Position numbers and translations under genes: made by a program
NCBI RefSeq assembly: GCF_009663145.1
Contig: NZ_VKHR01000012.1
Span: 31,845-95,844 of the forward strand
From: Shewanella sp. TC10
GTDB taxonomy: Bacteria > Pseudomonadota > Gammaproteobacteria > Enterobacterales > Shewanellaceae
Direction: 5' to 3'
Length of the DNA: 64,000 bases
Shown: piece after piece, positions 17,316-28,164 of the stretch
Layout of the letters: each line of letters begins with the position of its first letter
Numbering within the stretch: the first letter of the stretch is position 1
Notes under the pieces: model-generated
Told to the model about the DNA's origin: nothing
Database searches by the model: none
What the model saw: only the letters and a program-made list of their open reading frames with translations

Positions 17316-20231
17316 CTATCCTTCTAGCTTAGCAAGCTCAGTTTTTTGTTCTGTTAGCTTTTCAATATCGCGTTGATATTCAGCTTGCTTTGCGCGTTCT
17401 TTCTCAATAACCGCAGCAGGTGCTTTAGCAACAAAACCTTGGTTAGATAGCTTACCTTCAATGCGTTTAAACTCTCCTGCAGCTTTTTCAAGTAGCTTGT
17501 CGATACGGGCAACTTCTTTAGCTACATCGATAAGCCCTGCCATAGGGATTAATAACTCCATATCGCCTACAAGTTGTGTCGTTGACATTGGCGCTGCTTC
17601 ACCGTCAGCTAGAATAGTCATAGACTCAAGTTTTGCTAAGGTTTTGAAGAAGGTTTGGTTTGCTTCAATACGCGCTTTATCTTGCTCACTTACGCCACGT
17701 AATAATGCATTAAGTGGTTTAGAAGGGGCAATGTTTAGCTCTGCGCGAATATTACGCACTGCAGTAATGACTTGCTTAACCCACTCAAGATCTTCCATCG
17801 CTTGGGCATCAACTTTAGCTGCATCGAACTCAGGGAACGAAGCGAGCATTAATGTATCACCTTCAACACCAGCAAGCGGTTTAACGCGCTGCCAAATGGT
17901 TTCAGTTAAGTACGGCATCATTGGGTGCATTAAACGCTGCATTTGTTCTAGTACAGTGACCAATGTATGACGAGTACCACGAAGCTGCGCTTCGCTGCCA
18001 TTTTGCATAACAGGTTTAGTTAATTCTAAGTACCAGTCACAGAATTGGTTCCAAGTGAACTCGTAAATGGTGTTAGCTGCTAAATCGAAACGGTAGTTAG
18101 TCATATGCTCGTCGTAAGCTTTAACGGTTTGATTAAATAAACCGATAATCCAACGGTCAGCTAGTGACAATTCCATTTCACCAGGCTTGCCATCAACAAG
18201 CAATTGACCACAATCTAATGCTTCGCCAATAGCGTCTTCATCAGCACCTTCAGTTTGTACTTCAGTGTTCATTAGTACGTAACGTGAGGCATTCCAAATC
18301 TTGTTACAGAAGCTACGGTAACCATCAAGACGTTTCATGTCCCAGTTGATATCGCGACCTGTTGAAGCCATAGACGCAAGAGTAAAGCGCAATGCATCAG
18401 TACCATGTGGCTCGATGCCATCGCTAAACTCTTTACGAGTACTCTTTTCAATTTTAGCGGCCATTTTAGGCTGCATCATATTGCCAGTACGCTTATCAAC
18501 GAGTGACTCAAGGTCGATACCGTCAATCATATCTAATGGGTCAAGTACGTTACCTTTAGATTTTGACATCTTATTACCGGCTTCATCACGGATAAGACCT
18601 GTGACATAAACGGTTTTAAAAGGTACTTGTGGCTTGCCGTTTTCATCTTTGATGAAATGCATGGTCATCATGATCATACGTGCAACCCAGAAGAAGATAA
18701 TGTCGAAACCGGTAACCAACACATCTGTTGGGTGGAATGCTTTTAATTCTTCAGTGTTCTTTGGCCAGCCTAGAGTAGAGAATGTCCATAATGCTGAGCT
18801 GAACCAAGTATCGAGTACATCATCATCTTGGCGTAGAACCACTGAGTCAGCTAATTTGTGCTTAGCGCGAACTTCAGCTTCATCACGGCCAACGTAGACT
18901 TTGCCTGCTTCGTCATACCATGCAGGGATACGATGTCCCCACCAAAGCTGGCGTGAAATACACCAGTCTTGAATGTCACGCATCCAAGAGTTGTACATGT
19001 TCTCGTACTGCTGCGGCACAAACTTAATGTCGCCGTTATCAACTGCTTCCATGGCCGTTTTTGCCATTGGTGCTACTGACACATACCATTGGTCAGTCAG
19101 TAATGGCTCAATGACCACACCAGAGCGATCGCCATAAGGCACTTTAAGACCGTGCGGGTCGATTTTGCCTAACAGACCTAACGTTTCGAACTCTTCAACA
19201 ATCGCTTTACGTGCTGCAAAACGCTCTAAACCTGCGTAACGCTCAGGTAAGCTGTTATCTAATTCGTTATTTGCTGTGCCGTCTGTATTAACCACTTCAG
19301 CTGCGCTACGAATGTCAGCATTGATAGTTAAAATGTTGAACATAGGTAAAGCGTGACGTTTACCCACTTCATAATCGTTAAAGTCATGAGCTGGAGTGAT
19401 TTTCACACAGCCTGTACCAAATTCCATGTCGACATAGTCGTCAGCAACGATTGGGATTAGACGGTTTACGATTGGCAGTAGAATAAACTTACCAATTAAT
19501 GACTGGTAGCGCTCATCATCAGGGTGAACCGCAACCGCACTATCACCTAGCATGGTTTCTGGGCGGGTAGTAGCAACTTCTAAGTAGTCTTTACCATCGC
19601 TAGTTAATGCGCCGTCAGCTAGCGGGTAGCGGAAGTGCCACATGCTGCCTTGCTTTTCTTTGTTTTCAACTTCTAAATCTGAAATAGCGGTGTGTAGCTT
19701 TGGATCCCAGTTTACTAGACGTTTACCACGGTAAATTAATTCATCATCATATAAACGTACAAACACTTCTTGTACGGCTTCTGACATGCCTTCATCCATA
19801 GTGAAGCGCTCACGATCCCAATCTACAGAGGCACCTAGGCGACGTAGTTGTTTGGTGATGGTGCCACCAGATTCGTTTTTCCAATCCCAAATACGTTCGA
19901 TAAAGTTGTCACGACCTAAGTCATGACGACCTAAGCCTTCCTCAGCAAAGACCTTACGCTCAACCAACATTTGAGTCGCAATACCCGCGTGGTCGGTACC
20001 CACTTGCCAAAGAGTATTTTTACCCTTCATGCGCTGGTAACGTGTCAAGGTATCCATGATGGTGTCTTGGAAAGCGTGACCCATGTGTAAACTACCCGTC
20101 ACATTCGGTGGCGGGATCATGATGCAATAGTTACCTTTTGACTCATCGCCATGTGGTTTGAAGTAGCCTTGCTCTTCCCAGTTTTGGTAAAGAGATTGCT
20201 CAATTGACTGCGGGTTATATGTTTTTTCCAT
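17316..20231 (-). CDS. valS: Valyl-tRNA synthetase
   Basis: The 971-residue class I synthetase attaches valine to tRNA-Val in the cytoplasm. It has [15 protein letters not shown] (HIGH motif, about residues 41-55), a CP1 editing domain containing [10 protein letters not shown], the KMSKS signature (554-558), and a C-terminal coiled coil (about 905-970) rich in Lys, Glu and Ala, as in bacterial ValRS. The length is normal. It follows holC by 58 bases on the same strand, the usual gammaproteobacterial order. Confidence 0.97.
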   Translation of the reverse strand: MEKTYNPQSIEQSLYQNWEEQGYFKPHGDESKGNYCIMIPPPNVTGSLHMGHAFQDTIMDTLTRYQRMKGKNTLWQVGTDHAGIATQMLVERKVFAEEGLGRHDLGRDNFIERIWDWKNESGGTITKQLRRLGASVDWDRERFTMDEGMSEAVQEVFVRLYDDELIYRGKRLVNWDPKLHTAISDLEVENKEKQGSMWHFRYPLADGALTSDGKDYLEVATTRPETMLGDSAVAVHPDDERYQSLIGKFILLPIVNRLIPIVADDYVDMEFGTGCVKITPAHDFNDYEVGKRHALPMFNILTINADIRSAAEVVNTDGTANNELDNSLPERYAGLERFAARKAIVEEFETLGLLGKIDPHGLKVPYGDRSGVVIEPLLTDQWYVSVAPMAKTAMEAVDNGDIKFVPQQYENMYNSWMRDIQDWCISRQLWWGHRIPAWYDEAGKVYVGRDEAEVRAKHKLADSVVLRQDDDVLDTWFSSALWTFSTLGWPKNTEELKAFHPTDVLVTGFDIIFFWVARMIMMTMHFIKDENGKPQVPFKTVYVTGLIRDEAGNKMSKSKGNVLDPLDMIDGIDLESLVDKRTGNMMQPKMAAKIEKSTRKEFSDGIEPHGTDALRFTLASMASTGRDINWDMKRLDGYRSFCNKIWNASRYVLMNTEVQTEGADEDAIGEALDCGQLLVDGKPGEMELSLADRWIIGLFNQTVKAYDEHMTNYRFDLAANTIYEFTWNQFCDWYLELTKPVMQNGSEAQLRGTRHTLVTVLEQMQRLMHPMMPYLTETIWQRVKPLAGVEGDTLMLASFPEFDAAKVDAQAMEDLEWVKQVITAVRNIRAELNIAPSKPLNALLRGVSEQDKARIEANQTFFKTLAKLESMTILADGEAAPMSTTQLVGDMELLIPMAGLIDVAKEVARIDKLLEKAAGEFKRIEGKLSNQGFVAKAPAAVIEKERAKQAEYQRDIEKLTEQKTELAKLEG

Positions 20232-20289
20232 GGGATTTTTGTTTTCTCAATCTAAATTAATAGTTGGTATTGTTAACGAATCAACGGAC

Positions 20290-20742
20290 TTAAACGCCAG
20301 TGAACTCAGTTGTTGTGAGTTCAATGCCTAATTGCTTGTAATCGCGGTAGCGAGCACGGGCAATCTGTTTAAGCGCATCATCATTAGCAACAAAATCGAT
20401 AATATGCGGAAAGTTAACCGCAAATGATGGCACTTGATCTGCGAGGTTGATGAGTAAATGGCGGCTTTTATTAGCGCCTAATTTATCAAAACCTATTTCC
20501 ACAGGTGAACCGGTTACTGGTCCTTCCCCTTTTAAATTGTGAGGAACAAATGCCGTTGGCTCAAATTGCCAAAGTAATTCGTCAATGGCGTATGCCTGCT
20601 GTTTGTCTTGGCAATGAATATAAATTAATTGCTGCTGACGGTAATGCTTTTCTGCTAATTGGCAGGCGCTTAACAATACACTTTCGATAGCACTGGGCTG
20701 TGTATTGATGGCGGGCATTAAGTAAAACAGAGTCTTTGGCAT
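20290..20742 (-). CDS. holC: DNA polymerase III chi subunit
   Basis: The 150-residue protein has the HolC features: FYLM at the start, ACQLAEKHYRQQQLIYIHCQD, the LLWQFEPTAFVPHNL block, and a C-terminal FRARYRxYK-like stretch (IARARYRDYKQLG). Chi links the clamp loader to SSB in the replisome. It lies between pepA and valS, the classical order. A terminator after pepA at 20863-20892 separates it from that gene, so holC-valS probably has its own promoter. Confidence 0.9.
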   Translation of the reverse strand: MPKTLFYLMPAINTQPSAIESVLLSACQLAEKHYRQQQLIYIHCQDKQQAYAIDELLWQFEPTAFVPHNLKGEGPVTGSPVEIGFDKLGANKSRHLLINLADQVPSFAVNFPHIIDFVANDDALKQIARARYRDYKQLGIELTTTEFTGV

Positions 20743-20862
20743 GCTTTTACTATATTTGACGAAGTAAAGACGGATTTTACACTAAAAGCAACTCATGGGG
20801 CTAGGGCGGACAGCGGTTAAATTAACATTTAGATGTGATTTTTAATTCATTTAGAAAAACAA

Positions 20863-20892
20863 AAAAGGTGAAGAATTGCTTCTTCACCTTTT
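20863..20892 (-). terminator. Terminator of pepA
   Basis: The 13-bp stem AAAAGGTGAAGAA/TTCTTCACCTTTT has a TTGC loop. On the minus strand it runs into a T-run (the A-run from 20861). Confidence 0.88.
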
Positions 20893-20930
20893 CTTATCAA
20901 GCTTAATCTATCGACTCGTGTCAATAAGGC

Positions 20931-22439
20931 TTATTCGCCTTGATCTACACCTGCGCGATTGATTAAGAACTGACTTAATAATGGTACAGGGCGACCTGTT
21001 GACCCTTTATTTGCACCACTGTTCCAAGCAGTACCTGCAACATCAATATGCGCCCAGTTATATTTCTTAGTAAAACGAGATAAGAAACATGCTGCAGTAA
21101 TAGACCCTGCTGGACGACCACCTAAGTTAGTCATATCAGCAAACGGGCTTTCAAGCATTTCTTGATATTCATCCCAAATCGGCATGCGCCAAGCGCGGTC
21201 GCCAGATTGTTCACCCGCATTTAACAGCTCGTGAGCTAATGGGTTGTGAGATGAGAATAAACCTGAAGCGTGCTTACCTAGCGCAATAACACAAGCGCCA
21301 GTTAAGGTTGCTGTATCAATAACAAGTTCAGGATCGAAACGTTCAACGTAAGTTAGAACATCACATAATACTAAGCGACCTTCAGCATCGGTATTAAGTA
21401 CTTCAACCGTTTGACCTGACATGGTGGTAAGGATATCGCCTGGGCGGTATGCATCACCTGAAGGCATGTTTTCACAGCCCGCAAGAATACCGATAACATT
21501 GATTGGCAAGTTCATTTCACATAGCGCTTTCATCGCGCCGATAACACCTGCTGCGCCGCCCATGTCATATTTCATCTCATCCATACCATCACCTGGTTTT
21601 AATGAGATGCCGCCTGAGTCGAAGGTTAAGCCTTTACCCACAAGTACAATTGGTTTTTCAGTTTCATCAACTGCGCCTTTGTACTCCATAATGGTCATGA
21701 TTGACTCATTAGCACTTGCACGGCCCACTGCTAAGTATGAGTTCATACCTAGCTTAGCCATTTGCTCTTCACCAATGGTGGTAACAGTTAAGTTCTCATG
21801 AACTTCGCCAATTTGACGCGCTTGAGAAGCTAAGTAAGCTGGGTTACATATGTTTGGTGGCATGTTGGCCACGTCACGACATAAGTCCATACCTGCAGCA
21901 ACTGCCATTCCGTGCTCAATAGCACGTTCGCCAATAGTAAGTTCACGACGAGTCGGAACATTGAATACCATTTTGCGAAGTGGACGGCGAGTTTCACCTT
22001 TGCGGGTTTTTAAAGTATCGAAACTGTATAAACTGTTATAAGTTGTTTCAACAGCTTGGCGTACTTTCCAATAAGTGTCGCGGCCTTTAACGTGCAATTC
22101 AGTTAAGAAGCAAACCGCTTCCATTGAACCCGTTTCGTTTAGGGTGTTAATGGTTTTGGTGATAATTTGTTTGTATTGGCGCTCATCGAGTTCACGCTCT
22201 TTGCCACAACCGACTAACAAAACGCGCTCACTGAGTACGTTTGGTACATGATGCAATAATAGCATCTGTCCTGGTTTGCCTTCTAAATCACCACGTCGAA
22301 GTAGGTTACTGATATAACCTTCACTGATTTTATCCAATTGCTCCGCGATACCAGATAAACGACGAGGTTCGTATACACCGACAACGATACAAGCTGAACG
22401 TTGCTTTTCGGGGCTGCCGCTCTTTACGCTAAACTCCAT
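20931..22439 (-). CDS. pepA: Leucyl aminopeptidase (M17)
   Basis: The 502-residue cytosolic zinc/manganese exopeptidase removes N-terminal residues, with leucine preferred. Metal and catalytic blocks are visible: [16 protein letters not shown] with [12 protein letters not shown], then [12 protein letters not shown] (about 345-356). PepA also acts as an architectural factor in site-specific recombination in E. coli. I chose the ATG at 22439 because AGGAG ends 5 bases before it. A GTG at 22445 overlaps that ribosome site. It is divergent from lptF, as is usual. Confidence 0.96.
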   Translation of the reverse strand: MEFSVKSGSPEKQRSACIVVGVYEPRRLSGIAEQLDKISEGYISNLLRRGDLEGKPGQMLLLHHVPNVLSERVLLVGCGKERELDERQYKQIITKTINTLNETGSMEAVCFLTELHVKGRDTYWKVRQAVETTYNSLYSFDTLKTRKGETRRPLRKMVFNVPTRRELTIGERAIEHGMAVAAGMDLCRDVANMPPNICNPAYLASQARQIGEVHENLTVTTIGEEQMAKLGMNSYLAVGRASANESIMTIMEYKGAVDETEKPIVLVGKGLTFDSGGISLKPGDGMDEMKYDMGGAAGVIGAMKALCEMNLPINVIGILAGCENMPSGDAYRPGDILTTMSGQTVEVLNTDAEGRLVLCDVLTYVERFDPELVIDTATLTGACVIALGKHASGLFSSHNPLAHELLNAGEQSGDRAWRMPIWDEYQEMLESPFADMTNLGGRPAGSITAACFLSRFTKKYNWAHIDVAGTAWNSGANKGSTGRPVPLLSQFLINRAGVDQGE

Positions 22440-22693
22440 GAGCACTCCTAGATTATTAAAGACAAATTTTTATATTTATTAGATAATGTTTTAATTAGGC
22501 CTGTTAGGCCATATTTACAAACCTTTAAGGAAATAAATCCTTGGTAATTTTCTGCTACGCAGCTAAATGAATTACACTTAAGGAAGCTCACGAGCTGGTC
22601 AGAAAACTATCAATAACTGCTAAAAGCAGACATTTTATAGTGAACTTACTCTGATACCAGCAAAAAGACAAGTTTAGACAGTGGATCCTACCT

Positions 22694-23806
22694 GTGATTG
22701 TATTTAGATACTTGATCGTTGAAGTTTTAAAAGCCCAATTTGCGATACTTTTGGTGCTGTTAACTATTTTTATTAGCCAGCAATTTGTGCGTGTATTAGG
22801 GGATGCCTCAAATGGCGAATTTCCTGCATCATTAGTGCTGACATTGTTAGGGCTTAATTTACCGCAACTTACAGTGCTGGTGTTGCCGCTGAGTTTTTTC
22901 TTAGCGATATTGCTTGCTCATGGGCGAATGTATGCCGAAAACGAAATGGTGGTTCTCCATGGCGTTGGGATCAGTGAATGGTATGTCACTAGGGTAACCT
23001 TGTTGATTGCTGTCGCTAACTTGATATTCACAGGTATTTTATCTGTGTATGTGGGGCCTTGGGCTGAAGAAAAGCAAAACCAAGTGTTAGAGCAAGCACA
23101 ATCAGAGGCGGGACTTGCAGCCATAGTGCAAGGACGTTTTCAGGCTAGCCCCAACGGGCGAGCCGTATTATTCGTTGAAAAAATATCGAAATCCAATGAG
23201 TTACAAAAAGTTTTTGTAGCACAACTTCCCGATCCTGAAGATGAAGAAGGCCTCACTAATATTGTGGTGTCTGAGCAAGGTCGAGTGGTTGAAGATCGCT
23301 TTGGGAGTCAACAATTACAGCTTGATAACGGTATTCGTTATCAAGGAAGTGCCCATCATCTCGATTATCAAATGATTGAGTTTGGTGGTTATAGAATGGA
23401 AATTAAAGAACAGGAAGTTGACGAAAGGCGCAGAAAGTTATCAGCGCTACCTGTTAAAGAACTTTTAAGTACTCCAGGGCCTGAAGCGGTTGCTGAGTTC
23501 CAGTGGCGCCTTGCCTTACCATTGGCTATTCCATTAATGACACTTATTGCTGTGCCACTGGCAAGAGTGAATGTAAGACAAGGTAAGTTTGCCAAGATGT
23601 TCCCAGCCATTTTGCTCTACTTAGGTTATTTCGGTTTAATGGTTGCTGGACGTAAAGCGTTAGAGGATGAAGTAATCCCATTAGCACTAGGGATGTGGTG
23701 GATCCATGGTTCTGCGCTGGTGATGGGCTTGTTTTTACTGGGCAAAGAGCGTCCGAGTGGGGCTAAAATACTGCAAAGCTTTAAGCGCAAGCAGGTGGCA
23801 TCATGA
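22694..23806 (+). CDS. lptF: LPS export ABC transporter permease LptF
   Basis: The 370-residue inner-membrane protein starts IVFRYLIVEVLKAQ, the LptF N-terminal coupling segment. It has three membrane helices on each side of a periplasmic beta-jellyroll (about 130-255) and then RVNVRQGKFAKMFPAILLYL. With LptG and LptB it extracts LPS from the inner membrane. The start is GTG. The ribosome site is weak, and the stop overlaps the lptG start by four bases (ATGA), so the two proteins are translationally coupled. Confidence 0.95.
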   Translation: MIVFRYLIVEVLKAQFAILLVLLTIFISQQFVRVLGDASNGEFPASLVLTLLGLNLPQLTVLVLPLSFFLAILLAHGRMYAENEMVVLHGVGISEWYVTRVTLLIAVANLIFTGILSVYVGPWAEEKQNQVLEQAQSEAGLAAIVQGRFQASPNGRAVLFVEKISKSNELQKVFVAQLPDPEDEEGLTNIVVSEQGRVVEDRFGSQQLQLDNGIRYQGSAHHLDYQMIEFGGYRMEIKEQEVDERRRKLSALPVKELLSTPGPEAVAEFQWRLALPLAIPLMTLIAVPLARVNVRQGKFAKMFPAILLYLGYFGLMVAGRKALEDEVIPLALGMWWIHGSALVMGLFLLGKERPSGAKILQSFKRKQVAS

Positions 23807-24861
23807 AGATATTAGATCTCTATATTGCGCGAGTTATCATTAGTACATCAGCGTTGTGTCTACTTATCTTGACAGGCCTGTCTGGCATTATTAAGTGGGT
23901 CGACCAGTTACGAGTGGTGGGTCGCGGTGCATACACCATGCTGGATGCGATGATTTATGTCATCTTCTTAATTCCACGTGATATCGAAATGTTCTTTCCT
24001 ATTGCGGTGTTATTAGGTGCATTAATCGGAATGGGAATGCTTGCGTCTAATTCTGAGCTTGTAGTGATGCAAGCATCAGGCATGTCACGCCTACAAATTA
24101 CTATTTCAGCGATGAAAACCGCTATTCCGCTGATGATTATCGTGATGGCGCTAGGTGAGTGGGGTGCACCCGTAGCCGAGCGGAGCGCTAAAGAGTTACA
24201 AGCGACCAAAGTATCAGGTGGTAGTTTGATAAAATCCCATCGAGGGGTTTGGGCTCGAGATGGCGATTTATTCGTTAATATTGGGGAAGTTGAAACCATC
24301 AATACCCTCAATAACATCACCTTTTATGAGTTTGACGATGATTTAAAGTTAAAGACCATGACCCAAGCAATGCGTGCAAATTTTGCTAATGGCGTATGGC
24401 GATTGATGGATGTGAAAAACACCCATATTACCCAAGATAAAATCACCTTAGAGTACCAAGAAGAACGTGTATGGAACTCGACACTGACGCCAGATAAATT
24501 AAGTGTGGTGTCAGTAAAACCTGAAGCATTAAGTATTCAAGGCTTAATTGGTTATTTAGATTATTTAAAAGTGAACCAGCAAGATCCAAGTCGGTATGAG
24601 CTAGCGCTGTGGCGTAAAATTATGCAACCGATTACCGTTGCTGTAATGATATTAGTGGCGTTGTCATTTGTGTTTGGTCCCTTAAGAACAGTGACTATGG
24701 GCGCGAGGGTGTTATTGGGGGTTGTTGCAGGGTTTAGCTTTTACATCTGTAGCGAAATATTTGGACCGTTAAGCATTGTGTATGGGTTACCTGCTTACAT
24801 CAGTGCCAGTATGCCAGCGGTGTTGTTTAGTGCTGGGGCGTTATACTTTATTAGGAAATAA
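23803..24861 (+). CDS. lptG: LPS export ABC transporter permease LptG
   Basis: The 352-residue partner of LptF begins MKILDLYIARVIIS and has the same six-helix plus periplasmic jellyroll plan. The conserved stretch LVVMQASGMSRLQI (about 85-98) is the coupling region to LptB. It forms a heterodimer with LptF in the LPS export machine. ATGA overlap with lptF and a terminator 60 bases downstream close the two-gene operon. Confidence 0.95.
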   Translation: MKILDLYIARVIISTSALCLLILTGLSGIIKWVDQLRVVGRGAYTMLDAMIYVIFLIPRDIEMFFPIAVLLGALIGMGMLASNSELVVMQASGMSRLQITISAMKTAIPLMIIVMALGEWGAPVAERSAKELQATKVSGGSLIKSHRGVWARDGDLFVNIGEVETINTLNNITFYEFDDDLKLKTMTQAMRANFANGVWRLMDVKNTHITQDKITLEYQEERVWNSTLTPDKLSVVSVKPEALSIQGLIGYLDYLKVNQQDPSRYELALWRKIMQPITVAVMILVALSFVFGPLRTVTMGARVLLGVVAGFSFYICSEIFGPLSIVYGLPAYISASMPAVLFSAGALYFIRK

Positions 24862-24920
24862 ACGGTGTAGACGTATCGAGCATTAATCAGTGTGTAACTA
24901 CGCATAGCTAAAAGACACTA

Positions 24921-24958
24921 AAACCAGCCTAACATTATGACGAGTGGCTGGTTTTTTT
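24921..24958 (+). terminator. Terminator of lptFG
   Basis: AAACCAGCC and GGCTGGTTT pair around a loop of about 16-18 bases and are followed by a T-run. Confidence 0.8.
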
Positions 24959-24999
24959 ATGCCTGTAAATAGGATTACTCTTTATTAAGATGAGTTGAG

Positions 25000-26109
25000 T
25001 TAACTTGCTTTTTTAGGGTGAACACTATCTCTACCATGCTCTTTAGCATAGTAAAGATATTCGTCAGCTTGGGATATTGCAGAGTCGACAGAGTGAGTGA
25101 TATCCGCTTTGCCTATGCCAATACTCACTGTAATAGGAATGGTGATATTTTCATAAACAATCGGATTGTCATGAATGGTATTTCTGATTTTTTCGGCCAC
25201 TTCATAGGCGTCTTCAAAAGGAGTTTGTGGCAGTAAAATTAAAAACTCTTCCCCACCCCAGCGCGAAATCATATCTTGCTTGCGCAAAGTGCTAACAAAT
25301 AATTGAGCCAGTTTTACTAATACTTCATCACCATAAGAATGACCATATTGGTCGTTAACTTGCTTAAAAAAATCAACATCAATCAGTAAAATGCTCATCG
25401 AATGCTTATTGCGTAATACTCTGGCATATTCATAGTCAAGCTGTTCCATCATTGCACGACGGTTTGGAATATTAGTGAGGTGATCACGAAGGGCTTGTTG
25501 CTCAAATTTTTCGCTGAGCTGTTTAACGTGTAAGAAAGATTGATGGCGTGAGTATTCATAATAGCCAGCTAAAAAGGTAAGGGTCAATAATGAATAAAGC
25601 ACGCGGGTTTTAAATTCATAAGTGTAAGTTGCGATCAATAATTCATCATTAGGGTAGAACATTATCAGGCAATAACATGCAATAAATACGAGGGTGTTTC
25701 TAAGTCCACCTTTTAAACCACCAAAAAACATCATCACAGGCGGGACTAAGAAAATCCATAAGGGCCCAGTGTTGTTTGCGCCGCCACTATAAACTAGATA
25801 CAGCATTAGCGTCAGTAAACTCAGCTGAATTAAGGTGCCAGAAGTTTCAAATCTATATTGTCTAAGAAAAAGCCAGTGATTCTGTAGCGAGAGAAAAAAT
25901 AAGATACTGGAGAGCAATAATACCATCGCGAGGGTGGAGTTATTGTCGATATAAGCATTGATACCGAGGATAAAGGTGATTGAAAAACCTACCACACCAA
26001 ACCAATTGATAATCAGGATTTTATGACGTTTTTCAGGGTCGTCGTAAAGCTCTGTACCTCGGTTCAGATAATTTAACAGCAATTTTTTAATCGCAATTAT
26101 GGTATTCAA
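25000..26109 (-). CDS. Membrane-bound diguanylate cyclase (GGDEF)
   Basis: The 369-residue protein has about six membrane helices in its first 190 residues and then a GGDEF domain. The active-site motif is GGEEF (about 285-289), and the inhibitory site RKQD lies five residues before it, so an active, product-inhibited cyclase making c-di-GMP is expected. DHLTNIPNRRAM marks the domain start. The first codon is TTG with only a weak ribosome site, and no later Met fits, so low translation is possible. It is a single gene. The sensed signal is unknown. Confidence 0.9.
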   Translation of the reverse strand: MNTIIAIKKLLLNYLNRGTELYDDPEKRHKILIINWFGVVGFSITFILGINAYIDNNSTLAMVLLLSSILFFLSLQNHWLFLRQYRFETSGTLIQLSLLTLMLYLVYSGGANNTGPLWIFLVPPVMMFFGGLKGGLRNTLVFIACYCLIMFYPNDELLIATYTYEFKTRVLYSLLTLTFLAGYYEYSRHQSFLHVKQLSEKFEQQALRDHLTNIPNRRAMMEQLDYEYARVLRNKHSMSILLIDVDFFKQVNDQYGHSYGDEVLVKLAQLFVSTLRKQDMISRWGGEEFLILLPQTPFEDAYEVAEKIRNTIHDNPIVYENITIPITVSIGIGKADITHSVDSAISQADEYLYYAKEHGRDSVHPKKAS

Positions 26110-26497
26110 GGTTTTCCGTTCATCCCTTTACGCAATAAATTCCATGAATAAGTTAAAAGAACTTTCCTAGGAATGGCTTTTTTACTTATTATCCTCTTAA
26201 GATACTCCAGTATCTCTGTCTCGCCAAGTAACAATCGTATGTTGGCGTAATGTGTTTGTCTCTTGAGGGTTATTGTTGCGTTAATTGGGTACGGAAGGAC
26301 TCAGACTCTAGCAGTTAGGGTTTATGATTAAGCATGAAAAAAGCCAATTGATTATTCAATTGGCTTTAATGGGATGATTGCTGCTACAAAAGTAATACTG
26401 ACTCTTTATAAATGGTTTTAAGCGTTAAGTTTTAAATACCGAGTTAAAGTCTTAATTACTAAGTCTAAGCCTAAGCACTGAGTTTTAAATGCTTAGC
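26110..26497. other. Gap between the diguanylate cyclase and RDD genes
   Basis: It contains the RDD terminator (26337-26367) and, next to the RDD stop codon, degenerate repeats built from GAGTTTTAAAT and CTAAGC words (about 26410-26505). I see no gene in it. Confidence 0.5.
26337..26367 (-). terminator. Terminator of the DUF2960-RDD operon
   Basis: The 12-bp stem AAAGCCAATTGA/TCAATTGGCTTT has a TTAT loop, with an A-run at the left (T-run on the minus strand). Confidence 0.82.
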
Positions 26498-27007
26498 CTA
26501 AGCACCGCGCCAATTTCGCATTTGATTTGCTTCAACAGATAAAACCACAACTTCAGAGCGGGTCATTTTATCTTGTAAGGCTAGTTTATCTGGATTAATC
26601 AGGATAAATAAATTGCCAATTCCAGCAAAAGACCAAACCACACGGGCGATAGCAGTAATAAAACTTAAGTTTTGCCCATTTGGGTGTTGCACTTTTAAAC
26701 GCCAAGCTCGCATACCTAATGTTTGGCCTCCACGGCTCCAAAATATGGCGTAAAACCCAGCTACACAGATCACTAACCAAAGTTGATAGAAGCCTTGGTA
26801 AAGCGGTGTTTGGTTCAGTAAGTCAGAAACATGTTCATGGCCATTCATACCGATAACCCCAGTGCTGGTTAAACCAAAAAAGAGTCCGAAGCCAATCACA
26901 CCTGCAACCATATATACAGCCACTGCAAGTAAAGCATCATAAATCATAGCGCCACAACGTTTAATAAAGCTGGCTCTAGGAAAGTTCGCGTGTTCTGAAT
27001 TAATCAT
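26498..27007 (-). CDS. RDD-family membrane protein
   Basis: The 169-residue protein has three to four hydrophobic segments and RDD signatures: RCGAMIYDALLAVAVY near the start and the GQTLGMRAWRLKVQ block (about 115-128). RDD proteins sit in the inner membrane. Some have been linked to ion exchange, but no general function is fixed. It starts 14 bases after the DUF2960 gene on the same strand, so they are probably cotranscribed. Confidence 0.85.
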   Translation of the reverse strand: MINSEHANFPRASFIKRCGAMIYDALLAVAVYMVAGVIGFGLFFGLTSTGVIGMNGHEHVSDLLNQTPLYQGFYQLWLVICVAGFYAIFWSRGGQTLGMRAWRLKVQHPNGQNLSFITAIARVVWSFAGIGNLFILINPDKLALQDKMTRSEVVVLSVEANQMRNWRGA

Positions 27008-27021
27008 GTAAACCCTTTGAA

Positions 27022-27288
27022 TTAGCTAGTTGGTGTTTCTTCGTCGTCTTCTCTGACAAATTTAATGCTGCTAAACCCAAAACGAGCAAATTCAGTTTTA
27101 CGGAATTCTTTTTCAGCCTTAGCGCCTTTTTTTGAAGTCATCGCCACTTGTTGTTCCATCGCGAGAAAGCGGGTTAAATCTATGCCTTCCGCTTCTGCTG
27201 CGGCTTCATATAAGTCGTGATGAATGTCATAGCTAAACGGGATAACTTTGGTTTTACCTTTAAAGATATAAATGACTTGGCGAGCCAT
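27022..27288 (-). CDS. DUF2960 family protein
   Basis: The 88-residue cytoplasmic protein starts MARQVIYIFKGKTKVIPFSY, the pattern I associate with DUF2960 of Shewanella and Vibrio. The middle is acidic and the second half carries Lys-rich stretches. I chose the ATG at 27288 because AGGAG lies at a good distance upstream. A longer reading to 27447 adds a Cys-rich segment without family likeness. The function is unknown. It is followed by the RDD gene. Confidence 0.78.
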   Translation of the reverse strand: MARQVIYIFKGKTKVIPFSYDIHHDLYEAAAEAEGIDLTRFLAMEQQVAMTSKKGAKAEKEFRKTEFARFGFSSIKFVREDDEETPTS

Positions 27289-27548
27289 GGAAACTCCTAA
27301 AATCGGGTTCTGTGGTATGAGCAGAAATAAACTCATACGACTAAATAAGCAGCTGCACTTTTCATGCTGACACGGCTGTAATAAGTTGGCTATTATAACG
27401 AAAGCTGAAGATGCAAGATAGCACTGATGAATAGCTTTTACTGGCAATTAACACATGATTCATCTAGTCATAAATCAAACCGAAATCTGTTTATAACAGG
27501 GGAAGCGACAATGAGTTGCTCATTGGCACAATACAAAAGGAAAAGAGA

Positions 27549-28127
27549 ATGTCTGCAAGTCTTAAGATAGTGTTTATCGGCGTAATTGGGTTAGCTTTTC
27601 AAATGGTAGCAATTCCTGCACATGCTGGCATGGAAGTATTTAAAGATGGCACTGCAATTAAAGGCTATGGGCAGATTGCGAAGGTCGAGTCTCAGCTATC
27701 TATTCCCAAAGATATGGTGTTTAAAGTCGCTTTTGATATGAGTAAAGCTGCAAAACCTGGTGAGGTTAATCGCAATTTAAATACTTTGGCACGTTTCATT
27801 AATATGCATGTTGCGGCAGGTGTTAAAGCTGAGAACATTCAATTGGCCATGGTGGTTCATGGTGCGTCGGTTGCCGACTTAGCAAAGGATTCATTTTATC
27901 AAGGGCAATTACCTCAAGAATTAGCGACTCAACAGCTGATAAATGCGAACAAAGGTTTAGTTGAACAATTGGTTAACTATGGCGTTAAAATATATATTTG
28001 TGGCCAAAGCGCTGCTTATTACGGGTTAGATAATGCGTCCTTGTTGCCAGGTGTTGAAATGGCGTTATCGGCTATGACAGCGCACGCTGTATTGGCGCGG
28101 CAAGATTACAGCTCAAACCCATTTTAG
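27549..28127 (+). CDS. Periplasmic DsrE-family protein
   Basis: The 192-residue protein has a signal peptide ending in IPAHA. The rest has the DsrE/DsrF-like alpha/beta plan: a VAFDMSKAAKPGEVNRNLNTLARF helix region, then IQLAMVVHGAS and KIYICGQSAAYYG with a single Cys near the end. Family members take part in sulfur-transfer reactions. The periplasmic ones next to no sulfur genes are not understood. I chose the ATG at 27549 for its ribosome site (AGGAAAAGAG) and clean signal peptide, not the upstream TTG. Confidence 0.78.
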   Translation: MSASLKIVFIGVIGLAFQMVAIPAHAGMEVFKDGTAIKGYGQIAKVESQLSIPKDMVFKVAFDMSKAAKPGEVNRNLNTLARFINMHVAAGVKAENIQLAMVVHGASVADLAKDSFYQGQLPQELATQQLINANKGLVEQLVNYGVKIYICGQSAAYYGLDNASLLPGVEMALSAMTAHAVLARQDYSSNPF

Positions 28128-28164
28128 CGTGTAATAACTCATCTAAATCAACTGATTAGCGATG

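Noticed and set aside
17461..17970. 169-codon ORF opposite valS
   Set aside because: An antisense shadow of the coiled-coil coding end of valS, with no ribosome site.
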